From: Litoditis marina
Taxonomy: Eukaryota > Nematoda > Chromadorea > Rhabditida > Rhabditidae
Assembly: GCA_964036275.1 (NCBI GenBank)
Contig: OZ038437.1
Coordinates: forward strand, 10,405,460-10,469,459
Length of the DNA: 64,000 nucleotides
Direction of reading: 5' to 3'
Shown piece after piece: positions 25,081 through 36,649 of the stretch. Within the stretch, counting starts at the first letter, position 1. Each line of letters starts with the position of its first letter. A program made the translations under genes and the position numbers. The notes below the pieces were generated by a model. It saw nothing but the letters and a program-made list of their open reading frames with translations. It was not told the DNA's origin and made no database searches.

Positions 25081-25241
25081 TGAAACGAGTGACGCATGTG
25101 CATCTGTGCATCTCCAAAATTGATCTATCTCTAATCAAATTGTCCAGCAATGAGGCGGGGTTGAAACGAGTGACGCATGTGCATCTGTGCATCTCCAAAA
25201 TTGATCTATCTCTAATCAAATTGTCCAGCAATGAGGCGGGG
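25081..25241. repeat. 81-bp perfect-looking tandem duplication
   Basis: Two adjacent units begin TGAAACGAGTGACGCATGTG at 25081 and 25162. They appear nearly identical, which points to recent slippage or unequal exchange. The duplicate at about 32380-32440 is diverged and single. Confidence 0.9.
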
Positions 25242-25509
25242 TTCAAACGGTCTTGCAAGAGGCCGATCTCTAGAAAACAGCGTTGTTGGCATAACAATAT
25301 AGATTTACACTGTACACCTAGTAAACAAAATGTCTGCTGGCGGAATTGAACTACGAAAAAAGAACTAAAGTTACTAAATGTTTTCAAAATACTAGAACGA
25401 ACTTTTATTGTAAAACTGAACAGACCTCCAAGTCCAATCGGCAATCGTCGCAAATAGAACAACCGCCTCGGACGATTTGAGGGACTAGATCCATGATATG
25501 TTCTGAAAG

Positions 25510-25535
25510 ATGTAGATGTAAATATAAAACCCCAA
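25510..25535 (+). promoter_or_regulatory. TATA-like element kept in both segment copies
   Basis: TGTAAATATAAAACCCCAA is kept in both copies (copy 2 near 32700). It lies upstream of the remnant plus-strand gene and may be its core promoter. This is a positional inference. Confidence 0.3.
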
Positions 25536-26011
25536 TAGCTGACCTTCACTAAAAGTTCTGTCCTGTTCGTATATCCACTAAAATGTGATGAACAACTATG
25601 ACTGTGGAGAATTATTTCATTACGTTATATTGCAAATTGAGAGACGAGAGATGAAAACTGTTCTGGCTCTGGGACCTGCATGTTAACGGAGAACCATGTC
25701 CGTTCGGTTACATTGAAAACATCCAAAAAACTGTGGAATGAGATTCCGGTTCGATGAGTGAGTCACTTTAACAAAATTTAAATAAACTTACTCTCGTAAA
25801 AATATCAGAACTTTGAGTTTCGGAAGTATATATGACTTCTATGAAGAGAAATAAGCTCGAGAAATTTGTTGACAATTCTGGAAATACAGAACTATGACTA
25901 ACTCATTTTCATTGAGTCAGTAAAGTAGTGAACTCGTTTTCTCAGCTTACACATGAATAATTATGATTTGCAGGTGTCGGGATCTTCTATGTGTTTTGAG
26001 AGAAAAAAACT

Positions 26012-26271
26012 ATGGAAATTGTGAATGGAAAACATACAGTTTGGACAACGTTCAGAATTAAGGCTATTGTGGACATAAAAGATTTCGAATCGAATAACTT
26101 TGACATTCTTTCTTTTGAGAGAAATGTAAGTTCGTCACAAACGAATTTCATACTGGAACATAATAACCTATTCCCTGAATTTACTTATTTTAACGAACTG
26201 AAAAAAAAGATGAAAGTGACCGGCGTGAAACTTTTAATGCTAAAATAAGGGTCTACCCAGATAATATCTAG
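26012..26271 (+). pseudogene. Frameshifted terminal exon of an unknown gene
   Basis: The frame runs through MEIVNGKHTVWTTFRIK and NFILEHNNL to FNELKK, where a small indel diverts it to an early stop. In the other copy (36650-36787) the same region continues as FNELRKEDKTDPHETF to end at VYPDNN. The family is not recognised. The region before the ATG also reads poorly, so this copy is probably dead. Confidence 0.45.
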
Positions 26272-26689
26272 AAGCACCCTTCTTCGAAAATATTGGAAAA
26301 CCGTACCTGGCAAAATGCACGGCATTTCGATACACCACGTCCGAATTTCAAGTGGACATCCAAGCAACGTGCACTGGACATCAGAATATGCACTGGACAT
26401 TAAATAAAAACTATGTAGATCAATATGACTCTTCCCGCGTTATTTTCTGTTCAATGGTATCGTTCTCGGTTAAATCAAACTACACTCAAATATTGCCATA
26501 GACATGAACATAAGTATGCACTCAAAATAATCACACATGAACTTTCAAATTGAAGAACTAATAATGTTATGAGTGAGCAGAACATTAAAGGTCATTGTGA
26601 GCGTTCAATTATTAATAAAACATTCAAATATATATTAATTAGGCAAACTAACATTAATCAATAATGGCCGCAGCTTAGTCCCAGCCAAA

Positions 26690-27470
26690 TGCTCCAGAAA
26701 TTCCCGAAGTTCTCGAACGCGGACATGTTTCGGAAACAACAATGAACTTATTGAACGCCTGTAAAAATACAGATATAGAGTGAATGTTCTTTTTTTTCAT
26801 TTTTTTTCTCTTCAATGTCTTTTTAAGGTACGAATCTGAATCTTCTCCCAGACTGGTGACATTTTAATCACGAGAACTTTTTGAAAAGTTTATTTGAAAA
26901 CCGTGAAACGAAACTGTGAGAAAATGATAGATCATGGAAACTAACCTTTTACTCAATAATACAATGGAAGACTAGTAGAGCAGTAGTATATAAGACCACT
27001 TGATTGGAGAATTACACTCCAGTAATGTTGATGTAACTGTTCCCAAATTAGTGTGAGGTAAGCTCCGCCCAAAGTTAATTGACCTTTGTTGTTTTTAAGT
27101 GACTTTTATGGTTTCAGCTCTGGGAAAGATGCCTTGCTGTAATTTTCAATCGGTGTGACCCCAATTTAATTGAGTATTGTCTTGTAGGTGTAGAGGAGTC
27201 ATTATCTATATGTAAAATGGAGCAGGTTGAGGTTAGCTGAAAGTTATAAACACGGTTCTATATAGGTTTCAGAATTTATTTTTTTATAGAAAATGATAAT
27301 AAATCATAGAACTGAGTACCTAGTACTTATAAAGATCACTTTTTTTTCAAAGAAAGCCTATACGCTTCTGTTTGCCTAAACCGCTGTCTTTGTAGTTTGA
27401 TTCCGTTGTTTCCCCGTCAAATATTGGAAATAATGGCATGTTTTAAGATCAAACTACAACAATGATTTGG
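26690..27470 (-). pseudogene. Decayed minus-strand gene, copy 1
   Basis: A terminal exon after TTTTTACAG (about 26762-26680) reads KFIVVSETCPRSRTSG and ends SGAFGWD. An upstream exon (about 27470-27280) retains EEPNHCCSLIL and YKDSGLGKQ, but in different frames. The paralogous exon at 38937-39170 is open. I recognise no family. Copy 1 is probably non-functional. Confidence 0.35.
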
Positions 27471-27545
27471 CTCCTCCCTATACATGCTAACTGGCTATCT
27501 GAGACAAAGCCGCAGCCTTTTAGATAGAGATCGGGTAGAATCGGA

Positions 27546-28040
27546 TTACTGCATAGGAATCTGGTATCCGTGGTAGTAGTGACTATATCCGTGGTAGTAG
27601 TGACTCCGTGGTAGGTCCGCGGCGCATCCGGGGTAAATCCGTGGTAAATCCGACGGGAAACCGGGGCTGAAGATCGGGCGCGGGTCCCTAATATAATGAG
27701 CTACGCCGTTCACTCCTACACTCGCAGGCATGGCGCAGTGGTAAGAGTGCTGCTTACAAACCGAATGCCAGAGGGTTCGAATCCCGGGTGGTGCAAACTG
27801 GGTAAGAATTGGCCAAATGAGTATTCAAGCTATACTTACAATAGTAAACAATTATATAAGAAGTTCTCGAAAAAAATTTAATTTAAAATTTATTTAAAAT
27901 ATGTCACGGATATTTTCCGGATCTCCCACGGATTCCCCCTGGAAATTTACATGGTAATATCGTGGTATTCCCACGTGGAGATCCGTGGTAAATCCGTGGA
28001 GGTTTCGGAAAATATCCGTGGTAAAAAATATCCTCGTGTG
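27546..28040. repeat. ATCCGTGGTAAATCCGTGG repeat blocks
   Basis: Blocks at 27552-27660 and 27898-28035 are made of degenerate ATCCGTGGTAAATCCGTGG units. The second block has inverted ends (CGGATATTTTCCGGATCTCC against GGAAAATATCCGTGG). A decayed tRNA lies between them. Open frames here are repeat-derived. Confidence 0.7.
27724..27797 (+). pseudogene. tRNA-like sequence, decayed
   Basis: It has an A-box-like TGGCGCAGTGGTAAGAG and a consensus B-box GGTTCGAATCC. The acceptor and T stems pair poorly, so it is more likely a tRNA pseudogene or repeat-borne pol III promoter than a working tRNA. Isotype not assigned. Confidence 0.5.
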
Positions 28041-28511
28041 TGTTTAGGTAGGAACATGGGTGAATTGTAGTTTGAACTCTGTGAATGCACCGGTACAAGA
28101 ATTTCGAATTTTGACCGATCATACTACAAACAAAGCGGGATAATGCAAAATACATCGTATTAGCTTGCGTTCAGGATCAAAATTATTTAGCAATTCAGTA
28201 TGAAAGTTAGCAGTGTTAACATTAATAAATCAGTAATAAAATCATAATCCATTCAATATCCGGTAGTATTCAAAACCTCCAAAATATGCTCTGTTTTTAA
28301 AAGGACTGTTTTCTACTAGCGGCGGTTTTACTGACTAATATGCTCACTGGTTTTTGTAGTTTGCTCACAGTGTGAATTTTTTTGGGATATACTAGTCACT
28401 AATTGAAACGTAGTAAATGAATGCTTCCACCTGCAAATCACCAGTATTTGTGAAGTTGAATCGAACAACTTTGAGTTCGTTAATTGTAGTTTTCAACCAA
28501 TTTTACGACTC

Positions 28512-28612
28512 ACTATGGAATTCGGTGACGGGTCGCCGGCGAGGTCGCCGGCGATGTCGCCGGAAGGGGTTGATGGCGAGTCGCCGCTTTTCGGGTCGCC
28601 GGCGAGTCGCCA
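28512..28612 (+). repeat. TCGCCGGCGA-rich element, short copy
   Basis: It begins TATGGAATTCGGTGACGGG and consists of GTCGCCGGCGA units, a 10-bp palindrome at their core. Related copies: 29343-29730 and, inverted, 39515-39692. Extreme GC in an AT-rich background. Confidence 0.85.
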
Positions 28613-28744
28613 ATCACATTATATGATTCTTTCGCTTTTTAGCAATGATCTTTCTGTGACAGAAAATATTTTTTCAAAAGTAAATTAGCGCGTTAACGAG
28701 CCGAGAATCATATTTACGTGTGTTAACAATTATAGTCCTAATTA

Positions 28745-28832
28745 AACATCCATTTGTCACTCTTCGGAATCGAACCAACAACCTTCGGCGTATGGCGGCG
28801 CACTCATCCTCTCGGCCATCCCGCTACGGTCT
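28745..28832 (-). pseudogene. tRNA-like sequence, decayed
   Basis: The minus strand has an A-box-like TGGCCGAGAGG and a B-box TGGTTCGATTCC, recalling class II (Leu/Ser-type) tRNAs. The acceptor stem does not pair, so it is scored as a relic. Confidence 0.45.
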
Positions 28833-29342
28833 GAGAAGCGCAGCGAAGAGCTTAGTATTGCGCACCCAGCGCATTCGAACTAATGGTCGGACTAACTAAT
28901 GATTGCAAATAAACTGTAATGATTCTATTGCGAATAAAATCCAAGTTTGTTGAAGAAGATCTCACTGTTTTTCGATTATATCACGATAGCAATAAACTGT
29001 CTTCAAAATCTTATTTCTTTTTCTAAAGTGATATGTTTTGGCCAAACTGGGGAGTATGTTCCGTAACAGATGTATAATACTTTGAAAAATAACAAATAGT
29101 ACCTCTCTACTTAATGTTAGTTTATAGTGGATGTATAGCTAAACAGCTGCTCTGATAGGTTCCAAACGCATACACCGGTAGATATCAAATGCTATCTCAT
29201 AAGTGCTAGTCATAATTTGAGTGAGATGGAAAGTTTATGTAAACATTCCATTCCATATCACTCAAATTATGACTTTATACTAGTTGTTATCAAGCATGGT
29301 TAGATCAAAATTCCCACTTTAATTGTGCTCCAACTAACTAGC
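28833..29342. other. Gene-free stretch with a small hairpin
   Basis: AGTCATAATTTGAGTGAGAT (about 29208) pairs with the distal ATATCACTCAAATTATGACT (about 29254), a hairpin of about 65 bp. Nothing else is recognised. Confidence 0.6.
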
Positions 29343-29730
29343 TATCGAATCACGCAACTTGGCGAGTCGCCGACGACAGTTGCCGAACTTTTTCTCAGAA
29401 TACTATTGAAGACACACAAATCGCATTTTTCCCTCTCGCACATGTTTATACCTCACAACAAACTGGAAAAAAATTTTGGTGTTATCAAAGGTTTCCAACT
29501 TCGGCGGGTCGCCGGCGATGTGAGAAACACATCGAAAATGAGTGGCGACTCGCCGGCGACCCCAGAAACAAAGCGAAATGTTCGGCGACTCGCCGGCGAC
29601 AACTCGGGAGCTTTGGTTCAAGTGGCGACCCGCCGGCGACCTAAATGTATCGCCGGCGACTCGCCGGCGGTATCCCGGCGACCCCTCTGCCTCGCCGGCG
29701 AGTCGCCGCCAAATTCCAGAGCAAATACGG
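29343..29730 (+). repeat. TCGCCGGCGA-rich element, long copy
   Basis: Dense GTCGCCGGCGA and GGCGACTCGCC motifs alternate with short unique spacers, ending CGAGTCGCCGCCAAATT. The 141-codon open frame across it comes from the GC-rich repeat and is not called as a gene. The inverted copy at 39515-39692 ends in the same motif. Confidence 0.85.
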
Positions 29731-29789
29731 GTTTTCAGGGTTTTCCATGAAACGACGTCGATGACGATATCACGTAACTGTTTTCACAT

Positions 29790-30179
29790 GCATATTTATA
29801 AAATGCACAAGGACGGGTGTGTGAATGGGTGTTTCTCAGTGATTTCTAATGTATCTAAAAAATGTTTATTCATGCCAAAACAATTTGAATATATATTATG
29901 AATTCTGCTTTTCAAATACATTTTCATCTATTATTCACAAAAATGCATATAAATAGAAAACCATGATACAACCAAGCCGAATTCTGTTTCTCGATTTTTT
30001 TGTTGAAGATGAGTTTTTTGTTATAAAGAGCCAGCCTCCGAAATATGATAAAGGAAACATCCTGTGGTCAGGTTTACTTTCATTTTTGAAACGGAAAATT
30101 GATGAAATCATTAAAAAAAACTTCTCATCTTGTATGTGTAACTTTTTTCAGAATAAAAAAACAACTGGTGAGCGCTCTG
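29790..30179 (+). promoter_or_regulatory. Promoter and leader of array pseudogene A
   Basis: It retains the block shared by all array members: TTTCTAATGTA and TTATTCATGCCAAAACAA blocks, then ATGCATATAAATAG with the TATA box at 29948-29956. A leader acceptor ACTTTTTTCAG ends at 30151, 28 nt before the ATG. Confidence 0.7.
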
Positions 30180-30707
30180 ATGCGTATCTTGATCATGGCG
30201 AGTGATTTGTACTTATTATTAATATTATTATTATTATTTTTATTTTTATTACTGCGCACACGAGAAAGAAGGTGAAGGTTTCCAACACAACATTTCTAGA
30301 GTGTAAGGGGAGGGAATAGAGAGTTGAAGGTTAGAGTATTAAACCGTATTGATTTCTGATTTCAGATTTTTTTCATTTCTCAGTACTATTGAAACGCAAA
30401 CAGTATGTGTTCCAAACATTTGTTTTCGTATTTAGTTTTGTCTTTGTATTTGTTTGCTTTCAGTTTCATCTCTTTTGGTGATAAAACACTTTTTTATTTA
30501 TTGAATCCATGGTTCAATGAATATTCTCATTCTTTTTTCAATAAAAACGTGTTTTAGGATGTTTGGAAATCTCATGGTGGGCCAGCGACTGTACCATACG
30601 AAGTAAGGCCGTTGGATGTGCCTTTTCGACCTAACACAACATATCAGCTACCGTTGGGGAAAACAAACCACAAAATTTGAAATTTAGATGACGAACACTT
30701 TCAGTAG
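30180..30707 (+). pseudogene. Array member A: TTR-like pseudogene, internal exons lost
   Basis: Exon 1 (30180-30197, MRILIM) is followed by GCGAGT where every other member has GTGAG or GTAAG. The next recognisable piece is the last exon (30558-30707), with the family signature NTTYQLP. Exons 2-4, which encode the core of the domain, are absent from the 360 bp between. The last exon has a stop in place of the conserved Trp of the IWNL motif. The gene is therefore dead, although its TATA block and leader acceptor survive. A donor-like AGTAG/GTGAGT after the stop matches the 3'UTR intron of its relatives. Confidence 0.8.
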
Positions 30708-32430
30708 GTTAGAGAAGTAGGTGAGTTTTGCATTCGAGTACTACTAATTTCCGTCATGTGACTTCTATTTGGTAGCCGTTGCATCAAGAAAACAATAGTT
30801 ACACGGTTTTCTCGGCCAATTACGAATCAATAAGAGTTGCGTGAAACAGATTCATTCGATTCCTCAAAAAATCTTGTAGGGTTGATGACTCATTTGTTCC
30901 ACGTTCAGATACTTGCTACAGTTAACGAGTCGGCTCAATAAGCTTAAAGTGAGTGCCAAACTTATAAATTCATGTCTCTCGCCGGAATCAAACCTGCCAG
31001 CGAAAGTTTCGTAGCAGAGCGCTGACCACTGCGTTATTGGAGCACAAAACGTGAAAGTTTTGGACTCGAAGTCATGTGTGCGTACACAGCGGAAAGTGAG
31101 TACGTCTTCACGACTTCTTTTTACGTCTGTACTGTATCTGTACGTCTTTTCAGTGAGTCGGAAAGTACAGTAAGTTTCCGCCTTTAGCATTTCAGGTTCA
31201 CAGATCTCCAAACCTGCAAACGAGTGCAAAGGAAACGTGGAAACGACTGTGTTCATTCTTTGGGATGTCAGAGTGGTTCAAAAATAGTTCGCTACTAGTA
31301 ATCAATCTATGCTTGTCTCGGTTTTTCTTGCACCACTGATGAGGTTCTAAACAACCACCCAACCAATTTCTTCTACACCACTTGGAGGTCAATTTTACTT
31401 GTCCGAAGGTTGATTTTGCTGGGTTTTAGAAATCTGACAAATGTTTAAAATACTATTTCGAACCCGTAAATCGTTTTTGTACATACTACCTATGAAAAAA
31501 AAATTTCTCAGATTGCCAACTAAAAAGTCGAAATTGGATAGTAATTATCTCATTGAGCGCGAAAAAAGTTTACATTTTTCGGAAGAATTTCCGTTAAGAA
31601 TGTGTGACATGGTTGACACTGTGCTTGCATCCCTTTTCACCTTTTTTTATAACGATTGGTGACCTCATGAATGTGCAAACCTTGTTCATATCGACTAAAA
31701 CGAACACCAACAACAGAGTCACTTTTATGAGCAACAACAAAAACAGTCGATTACGCAATCAAACTTCATTATTCTTGAACAGATGCTTGGCTAGTTTGAC
31801 TCGAGCTGCAGCACCGGCTCAATTGAGAAGGTCGGGGCTCTTCCGTACCTATAATAGAACTGTTATAGATAGAAAACACCTTCTTGCTAAACGTTCGAAT
31901 ATATATGAAAAACTTCAAATCACTTCGCTTTCATTATAGTTGTAAACGTGCTTGGAAATTTGAACAGACGGGTGATCATCAATTGCAACAGTAATTGCCG
32001 GTTGATTGGATATTCTATTCAGGCTACAGTGACAATTAGTTAGGCAGATGAATATTCACAAAACTGAGATGAATACTATACTGAATGTGTACCCCACCAA
32101 ACTATGTTGCACTTTGGGGGTCAAGTCCGGTGCTATAAAAATTGAATCACATGTTCTCAAGCACCGCATTTTTTCAAAATTGTTTTTTTCCATCTCAGTA
32201 CAAAGATAGAAGTGAAAACAAAATTTGCATGCAGTTTGCAGTTGCAACGTGAACGTTATCTATTCCGTATATGCTCGAAGGGAATATTACGGCTCTTATA
32301 CGTTTCTCACTCACTTCATACACTCATAGAGTTTGGCTCATCCATTGCTCGAACAAAGGGCAGATGGAAATGATGGTAGATGAAACGCCTCAGTGCATCT
32401 CCGAAATTGATCTCTCTCTAGTCGTTCGAA
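30708..32430. other. Gene-free spacer with a tRNA-like repeat
   Basis: It contains the tRNA-like element at 30949-31105 and otherwise AT-rich sequence. Open frames of 130 aa (-) and 111 aa (+) overlap repeat or low-complexity sequence and show no motifs or plausible splicing. Confidence 0.5.
30949..31105 (-). mobile_element. tRNA-like dispersed element, copy 2
   Basis: It matches 56312-56505 through the tRNA-like part (B-box diverged) and then loses the conserved GGGAGGGTACTG block, so it is truncated or diverged. Confidence 0.65.
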
Positions 32431-33288
32431 TTGTCTTGCAAGAGTTTGAGTTCTAGAAAACAGCGTTGTTGGCATAACAATATGGATTTACACTGTACAC
32501 CTAGTGGAAAAAATGTTTGCTGGCGGAATTGAACTACGAAAAAAGAACTAAAGTTACTAAATGTTTCCAAAATACTAGAACGAACTTTTTTTGTAAAACT
32601 GAACAGACCTCCAAGTCCAATCGGCAATCGTCGCAAATAGAACAACCGCCTCGGACGATTTGAGAGACTAGATCCATGACATGTTCTGAAAGATGTAGAT
32701 GTAAATATAAAACCCCAACAGCTGACCTTCACTAAAAGTTCTGTCCTGTTCGTATATCCACTAAAACATGATGATGACTGTGGAAAATTATTTAATTACG
32801 TAATATGGCAAAATGAGAGACGAGAGATGACAACTATTCATTCTGGCTCTGGGACCTGCATGTTAACGGAGAACCTCTGGGACCTGCATGTTAACGGAGA
32901 ATGTCCATTCGGTTACATTGAAAACATCCAAAAAACTGTGGAATGAGATTCCGGTTTGATGAGTGAGTCAGAGATACTTCAACAATATTTGAATAAACTT
33001 ACTCTCGTAAAAGTACCAGAACTTTGAGTTTCGGAAGTATATATGACTTCTATGAAGAGAAATAAGCTCGAGAAATATGTTGACAATTCTGGAAAACACA
33101 GAATTATGACTAAATCATTGACTATTGACGTAGTGAAATCGTTTTCTCAACTGACACTGTTCCATATATAATTCCGAACAATTATAGAGAATAATGAGTT
33201 GCAGGTGTCGGGATCTTTTGGGTGTTTCGAGAAAAACAACTATAGAAATTGTGAATGGAAATTGAGGCTATTGTTAACAGGTTTTGTA

Positions 33289-36200
33289 GAATAGAATAGA
33301 ATAGAATAAATTTATTCGTGATTTAACACGTGACTTCCACATAGTATGTGGCACTCCAATGGAGTAAATGGAGAAAAAAGTTGAGAAAAAAGGGTATGGT
33401 TACCCTGTTACGCGCTCATAATATTACATGCAATTTGACAGTGCTGGACGACGGCGATTGAACCAAATGATTTGTGGGACAATAGTTATCTTGAAAGAGA
33501 CGTTGTAATGAAGATATGTTTTGTGAAGAGATCATCCGGATTGGCATGTTTGGCTGGGATGAGATGTATGCACGTTGGCTGTGCCATGTGTAAAAACAGA
33601 GGGATGCAATAGACGGTCACAAAATACATAGTAATAAGACATAAACTCTGCGCTGTTTTGAGTTTGCCCGTTCTTGTAACTCTATACCAAAAATCGAATA
33701 GTTCGATCATGCATGCAACAATGCTATCCAGTGTCAAGACGGTTCAGTTAGTTACGTTGCCCCTAACCAATGACACTTCGTAGATCAGATTTCTACCACA
33801 GAGTACAGAGAACGGCCGCACTTCGCAACACCGCGGATAGACATAAATGTCATCCCACCTAATAAGACATAGAAAACATTTGTGACCATCCATATATGCA
33901 TAGGGATATTTGTGCTAGTGTAGGCTTTTGAAGGCTCAATCCCAACCAAGACATGTTTCACCCTCTCTCACTAGCACTATTGGAGATAAATGAACCGTTT
34001 TGGACAATCACCGTTATGTCCACACTGTATATGTATGGAAATAGAATGATGGGAGAGATTTTGTCACGTGCTGAGCTCTGAAACTAATTGCGGCGATAGT
34101 TTTGGAGTGCCACAACTATTAATCGCTGTATTTTATCATTTTTGTTTTCTTGACGGAACGGGGCATCATGGAACACATCGGTCTTGGAACACTGAACAGT
34201 ACTTGAATTGCAAGATCATCAACCACAGCTTGACAACAGTAACTGAAATTTTGAGTAGAGTAAATGTGTACACATCAAACTACTTTTATTTTCGAAAGAA
34301 ACTCTTTATGCTCAGCTTGAGACATGTTTGCACCATAAAATGATGTTGGAAGTAATCTTGACCAACGACGTATTCTCATGAAATAAGAGTGATAATACGG
34401 ATTGAACTTCGTAAAGTCTATTTGAATTTCAAATTGACTATTTTGGCCTCCGGTCGGGCGCAATACAAAAAAGTTTGAAAATTTCAATGGCGACACAGAA
34501 TTCAAAATTTGCTTGAAGTTGATCAAGTCGATTTTCACTCTTCTTACAGCTAGGGGCTCGAGTTCAAACATTTTCAATCGATTTTCATACGAAGGTGCGT
34601 TTCTTGGCGAGACTCTGTTCAGTTTACAGTACAATATTCTAGTAAAAGTTCGTTGCACATTTTCAATGCATATAATATTCTTTCTAAGGTAAGGGCTCCA
34701 TACACTGCAACCATACTCAAGAATAGGTAGCACGAAAGATTTGAATAATCTAATGACACATTTTGAGTTGGGGTTTGCAAACAGTCTTAGAATGATAAAC
34801 ATAGCACATCGCGCCTTTCTAGTCAAGTTTTCGATGTGCGTAGTGAACGTGAGACGATTATTAACAAGAATACCTAAATCTTTCATAGTCTCAGTAGTTT
34901 CAAGGTATGTCTGATCATAAAGCGTATAACAGTGACATGGGTTTGTTTTTCCAAAATGCATTATGCGAGTTTTGGTTGGTGACAACTTGAGTTGTCGAGC
35001 TGTCATGTAGGAGACTAAAGAATCTATACAGGCTTGCAAAACATGTGTATCAGAATCGGTTTGAATAGTTTTCAGCATTTTTAGATCATCAGCAAACACA
35101 TACAAGCGCACCCCAAGACATGATGGAATGATTTTTGGTAAATCAAAGAGATAGATCAAAAACAGTATTGGACCAAGAACTGAACCCTGAGGCACACCAC
35201 TTATAACATCAAAAGATGACGAGAGAGAACCATTAATATTGACTTTGCAAGAACGATTTTTGAGAAAAGACGAAATCCAACACCACAAGTTACCCCTCAC
35301 TCCTAATTTGGCTAGGATGTGTAGCACTTTATCATGGGATACCGTATCGAAAGCCTTGGCGACATCATAGTACACTACATCAACATTGGAACCGAAAGAA
35401 ACACTACTTAAGACTTTGTTGGTGTAGTCGAGCATTTGGTGGGAAGTTGACATTCCAGAGCGGAACCCAAACTGTTCTTTCGGAAGAATACAATTGTCGT
35501 TCAACCAAGCTTCAAGAGGTTTCTTGATACACCGTTCCATCAGTTTACAAGGAGTGCACGTTATGCTAATAGGTCGGTAGTCGGATGGTTTTGACGCGTT
35601 TCTAGTTTTTGGAACGGCTGTCACAAATGAACGTTTCCATACTTGAGGTACAGCACCTAACCGCAACGATATATTGAAAATGTGGGCTAATGGCTCAGTG
35701 ATTTCACTATAACATTCCTTGAATATTGCCTGAGGGATACCATCAGGAGACAACGAAAATGATGGTTTCAATGTTTTACATACTGCAAAAACGTCTGAGG
35801 GGCATATTAAGAAGGATCTCAGAATACGATTGCTTGGTAATGCCAAAGTTGGTTTACTACCATTATCGGTAACAAAAACAGAACTGAAGTAATCTGCTAA
35901 TAGTTGAGCTTTTTGCTCATCCGAAACAATTTTGTTATTATTAGCATCCGTTAGAACAATTTCAGCTGTTTTTGACCTCATTCTTTTCTTGATGAAAGCG
36001 TAAAAATGTTTGGTTGAATCATTAACCACCTTTTTCTCTTGCAGAGCAATGAAGCGTTTAATTTCAGTGGCTAGTCTTTTCGAAACTGAATTATACTTTT
36101 CTTGAACGGCGGGAATGTGAATTTTTCGAAACAATAATAATCTATATTCAGCCAACTTTTGTATGTTTCGAGGATAGATTTGTGGTCGATAACGAGAAAA

Positions 36201-36372
36201 CTTCATCGGTGTGAATTTAGAAAGCAGGAAGTGAAGTACATAGCAGAACCTTGAATACAAATCATCAATGTCACAAAAGTCATCAAATATTGTCACCCAG
36301 TTGATTGTCTGAAGTTCTCGACGAAGTGAGATGAAATCTGTCCGCGGGAAATCGGGGGTAATCTATATAAAA
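33289..36372 (-). mobile_element. 5'-truncated non-LTR retrotransposon (CR1/Jockey type)
   Basis: This is a 3.1-kb insertion on the minus strand, flanked by TTTGTA at 33283-33288 and 36373-36378, a likely 6-bp target-site duplication. The 3' end carries a short TATTC microsatellite tail (33289-33306), as in many CR1-group LINEs. About 1 kb of 3' non-coding sequence follows the reverse transcriptase. The endonuclease region is missing, so the copy is 5'-truncated. It splits a terminal exon of the duplicated segment. Confidence 0.85.
34275..36354 (-). CDS. LINE reverse transcriptase (ORF2 fragment)
   Basis: An uninterrupted frame of about 690 codons encodes a non-LTR reverse transcriptase. Visible in order are a linker with FISLRRELQTINW, QFGFRSGMSTSHQ, the catalytic DVVYYDVAKAFDTVSHDK, SGVPQGSVLGPILFL, YVFADDLK (the catalytic Asp pair is intact) and LSPTKTRIMHFG, then a C-terminal region with EYGCSVWSPY. 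The frame is open through the truncation point and has no natural start codon, since the apurinic endonuclease domain is lost. The lack of stops over 2 kb suggests recent insertion. It would copy LINE RNA by target-primed reverse transcription if complete; alone it is presumably inactive. Confidence 0.9.
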
Positions 36373-36424
36373 TTTGTATCAAATAACTGTGACATTCTTT
36401 CTTTTGAGAAAACCGTAATTCCGG

Positions 36425-36641
36425 GGCAACCAGAATGAGTCATTCAAAATTAAAAGTCATTAAAGTAAAAGTCATTTGAAAGTAAAAGTCATTAAGTACA
36501 GAAACAGTTGGGAATCAGAAATAAAGTTTTCGAAAATTTTCGAATTTTTCAAATCCTGACTAAAAGTGAATTAATGACTTTTACCTTTGAATGACTTTTA
36601 CTTTAATGACTTTTAATTTTGAATGACTTTTTCCAGGTACC
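36425..36641. mobile_element. 217-bp inverted-repeat MITE with 9-bp TSD
   Basis: TAATTCCGG flanks it at 36416-36424 and 36642-36650. The termini (GGCAACCAG, and GGTACCTGG read inward from the other end) lead into nearly perfect ~38-bp arms made of AAAAGTCATT-like units. A target duplication of 8-9 bp suggests a hAT or Mutator-like parent. No coding capacity. Confidence 0.85.
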
Positions 36642-36649
36642 TAATTCCG

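Larger units (their letters stand above)
25243..27470 (+). repeat. Segmental duplication, copy 1
   Basis: This 2.2-kb segment is colinear with 32440-39130 once the insertions in the latter are removed. Matching landmarks include GCGTTGTTGGCATAACAATA (25280 and 32463), GACTCTTCCCGCG (26427 and 37845) and GGTAAGCTCCGCCC (27057 and 38706). It holds remnants of one plus-strand and one minus-strand gene. It lies upstream of array pseudogene A, as copy 2 lies upstream of gene B. Confidence 0.85.

Noticed and set aside
24929..25549. 206-codon open frame (-)
   Set aside because: Inflated by the 81-bp tandem duplication, whose period is a multiple of three. The paralogous 104-codon frame at 32418-32732 has changes without signs of coding constraint.
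29325..29750. 141-codon open frame (+)
   Set aside because: Most of it is GTCGCCGGCGA repeat, which lacks stops in several frames. The same element elsewhere is not open.
30864..31256. 130-codon open frame (-)
   Set aside because: Overlaps the tRNA-like element; no motif.
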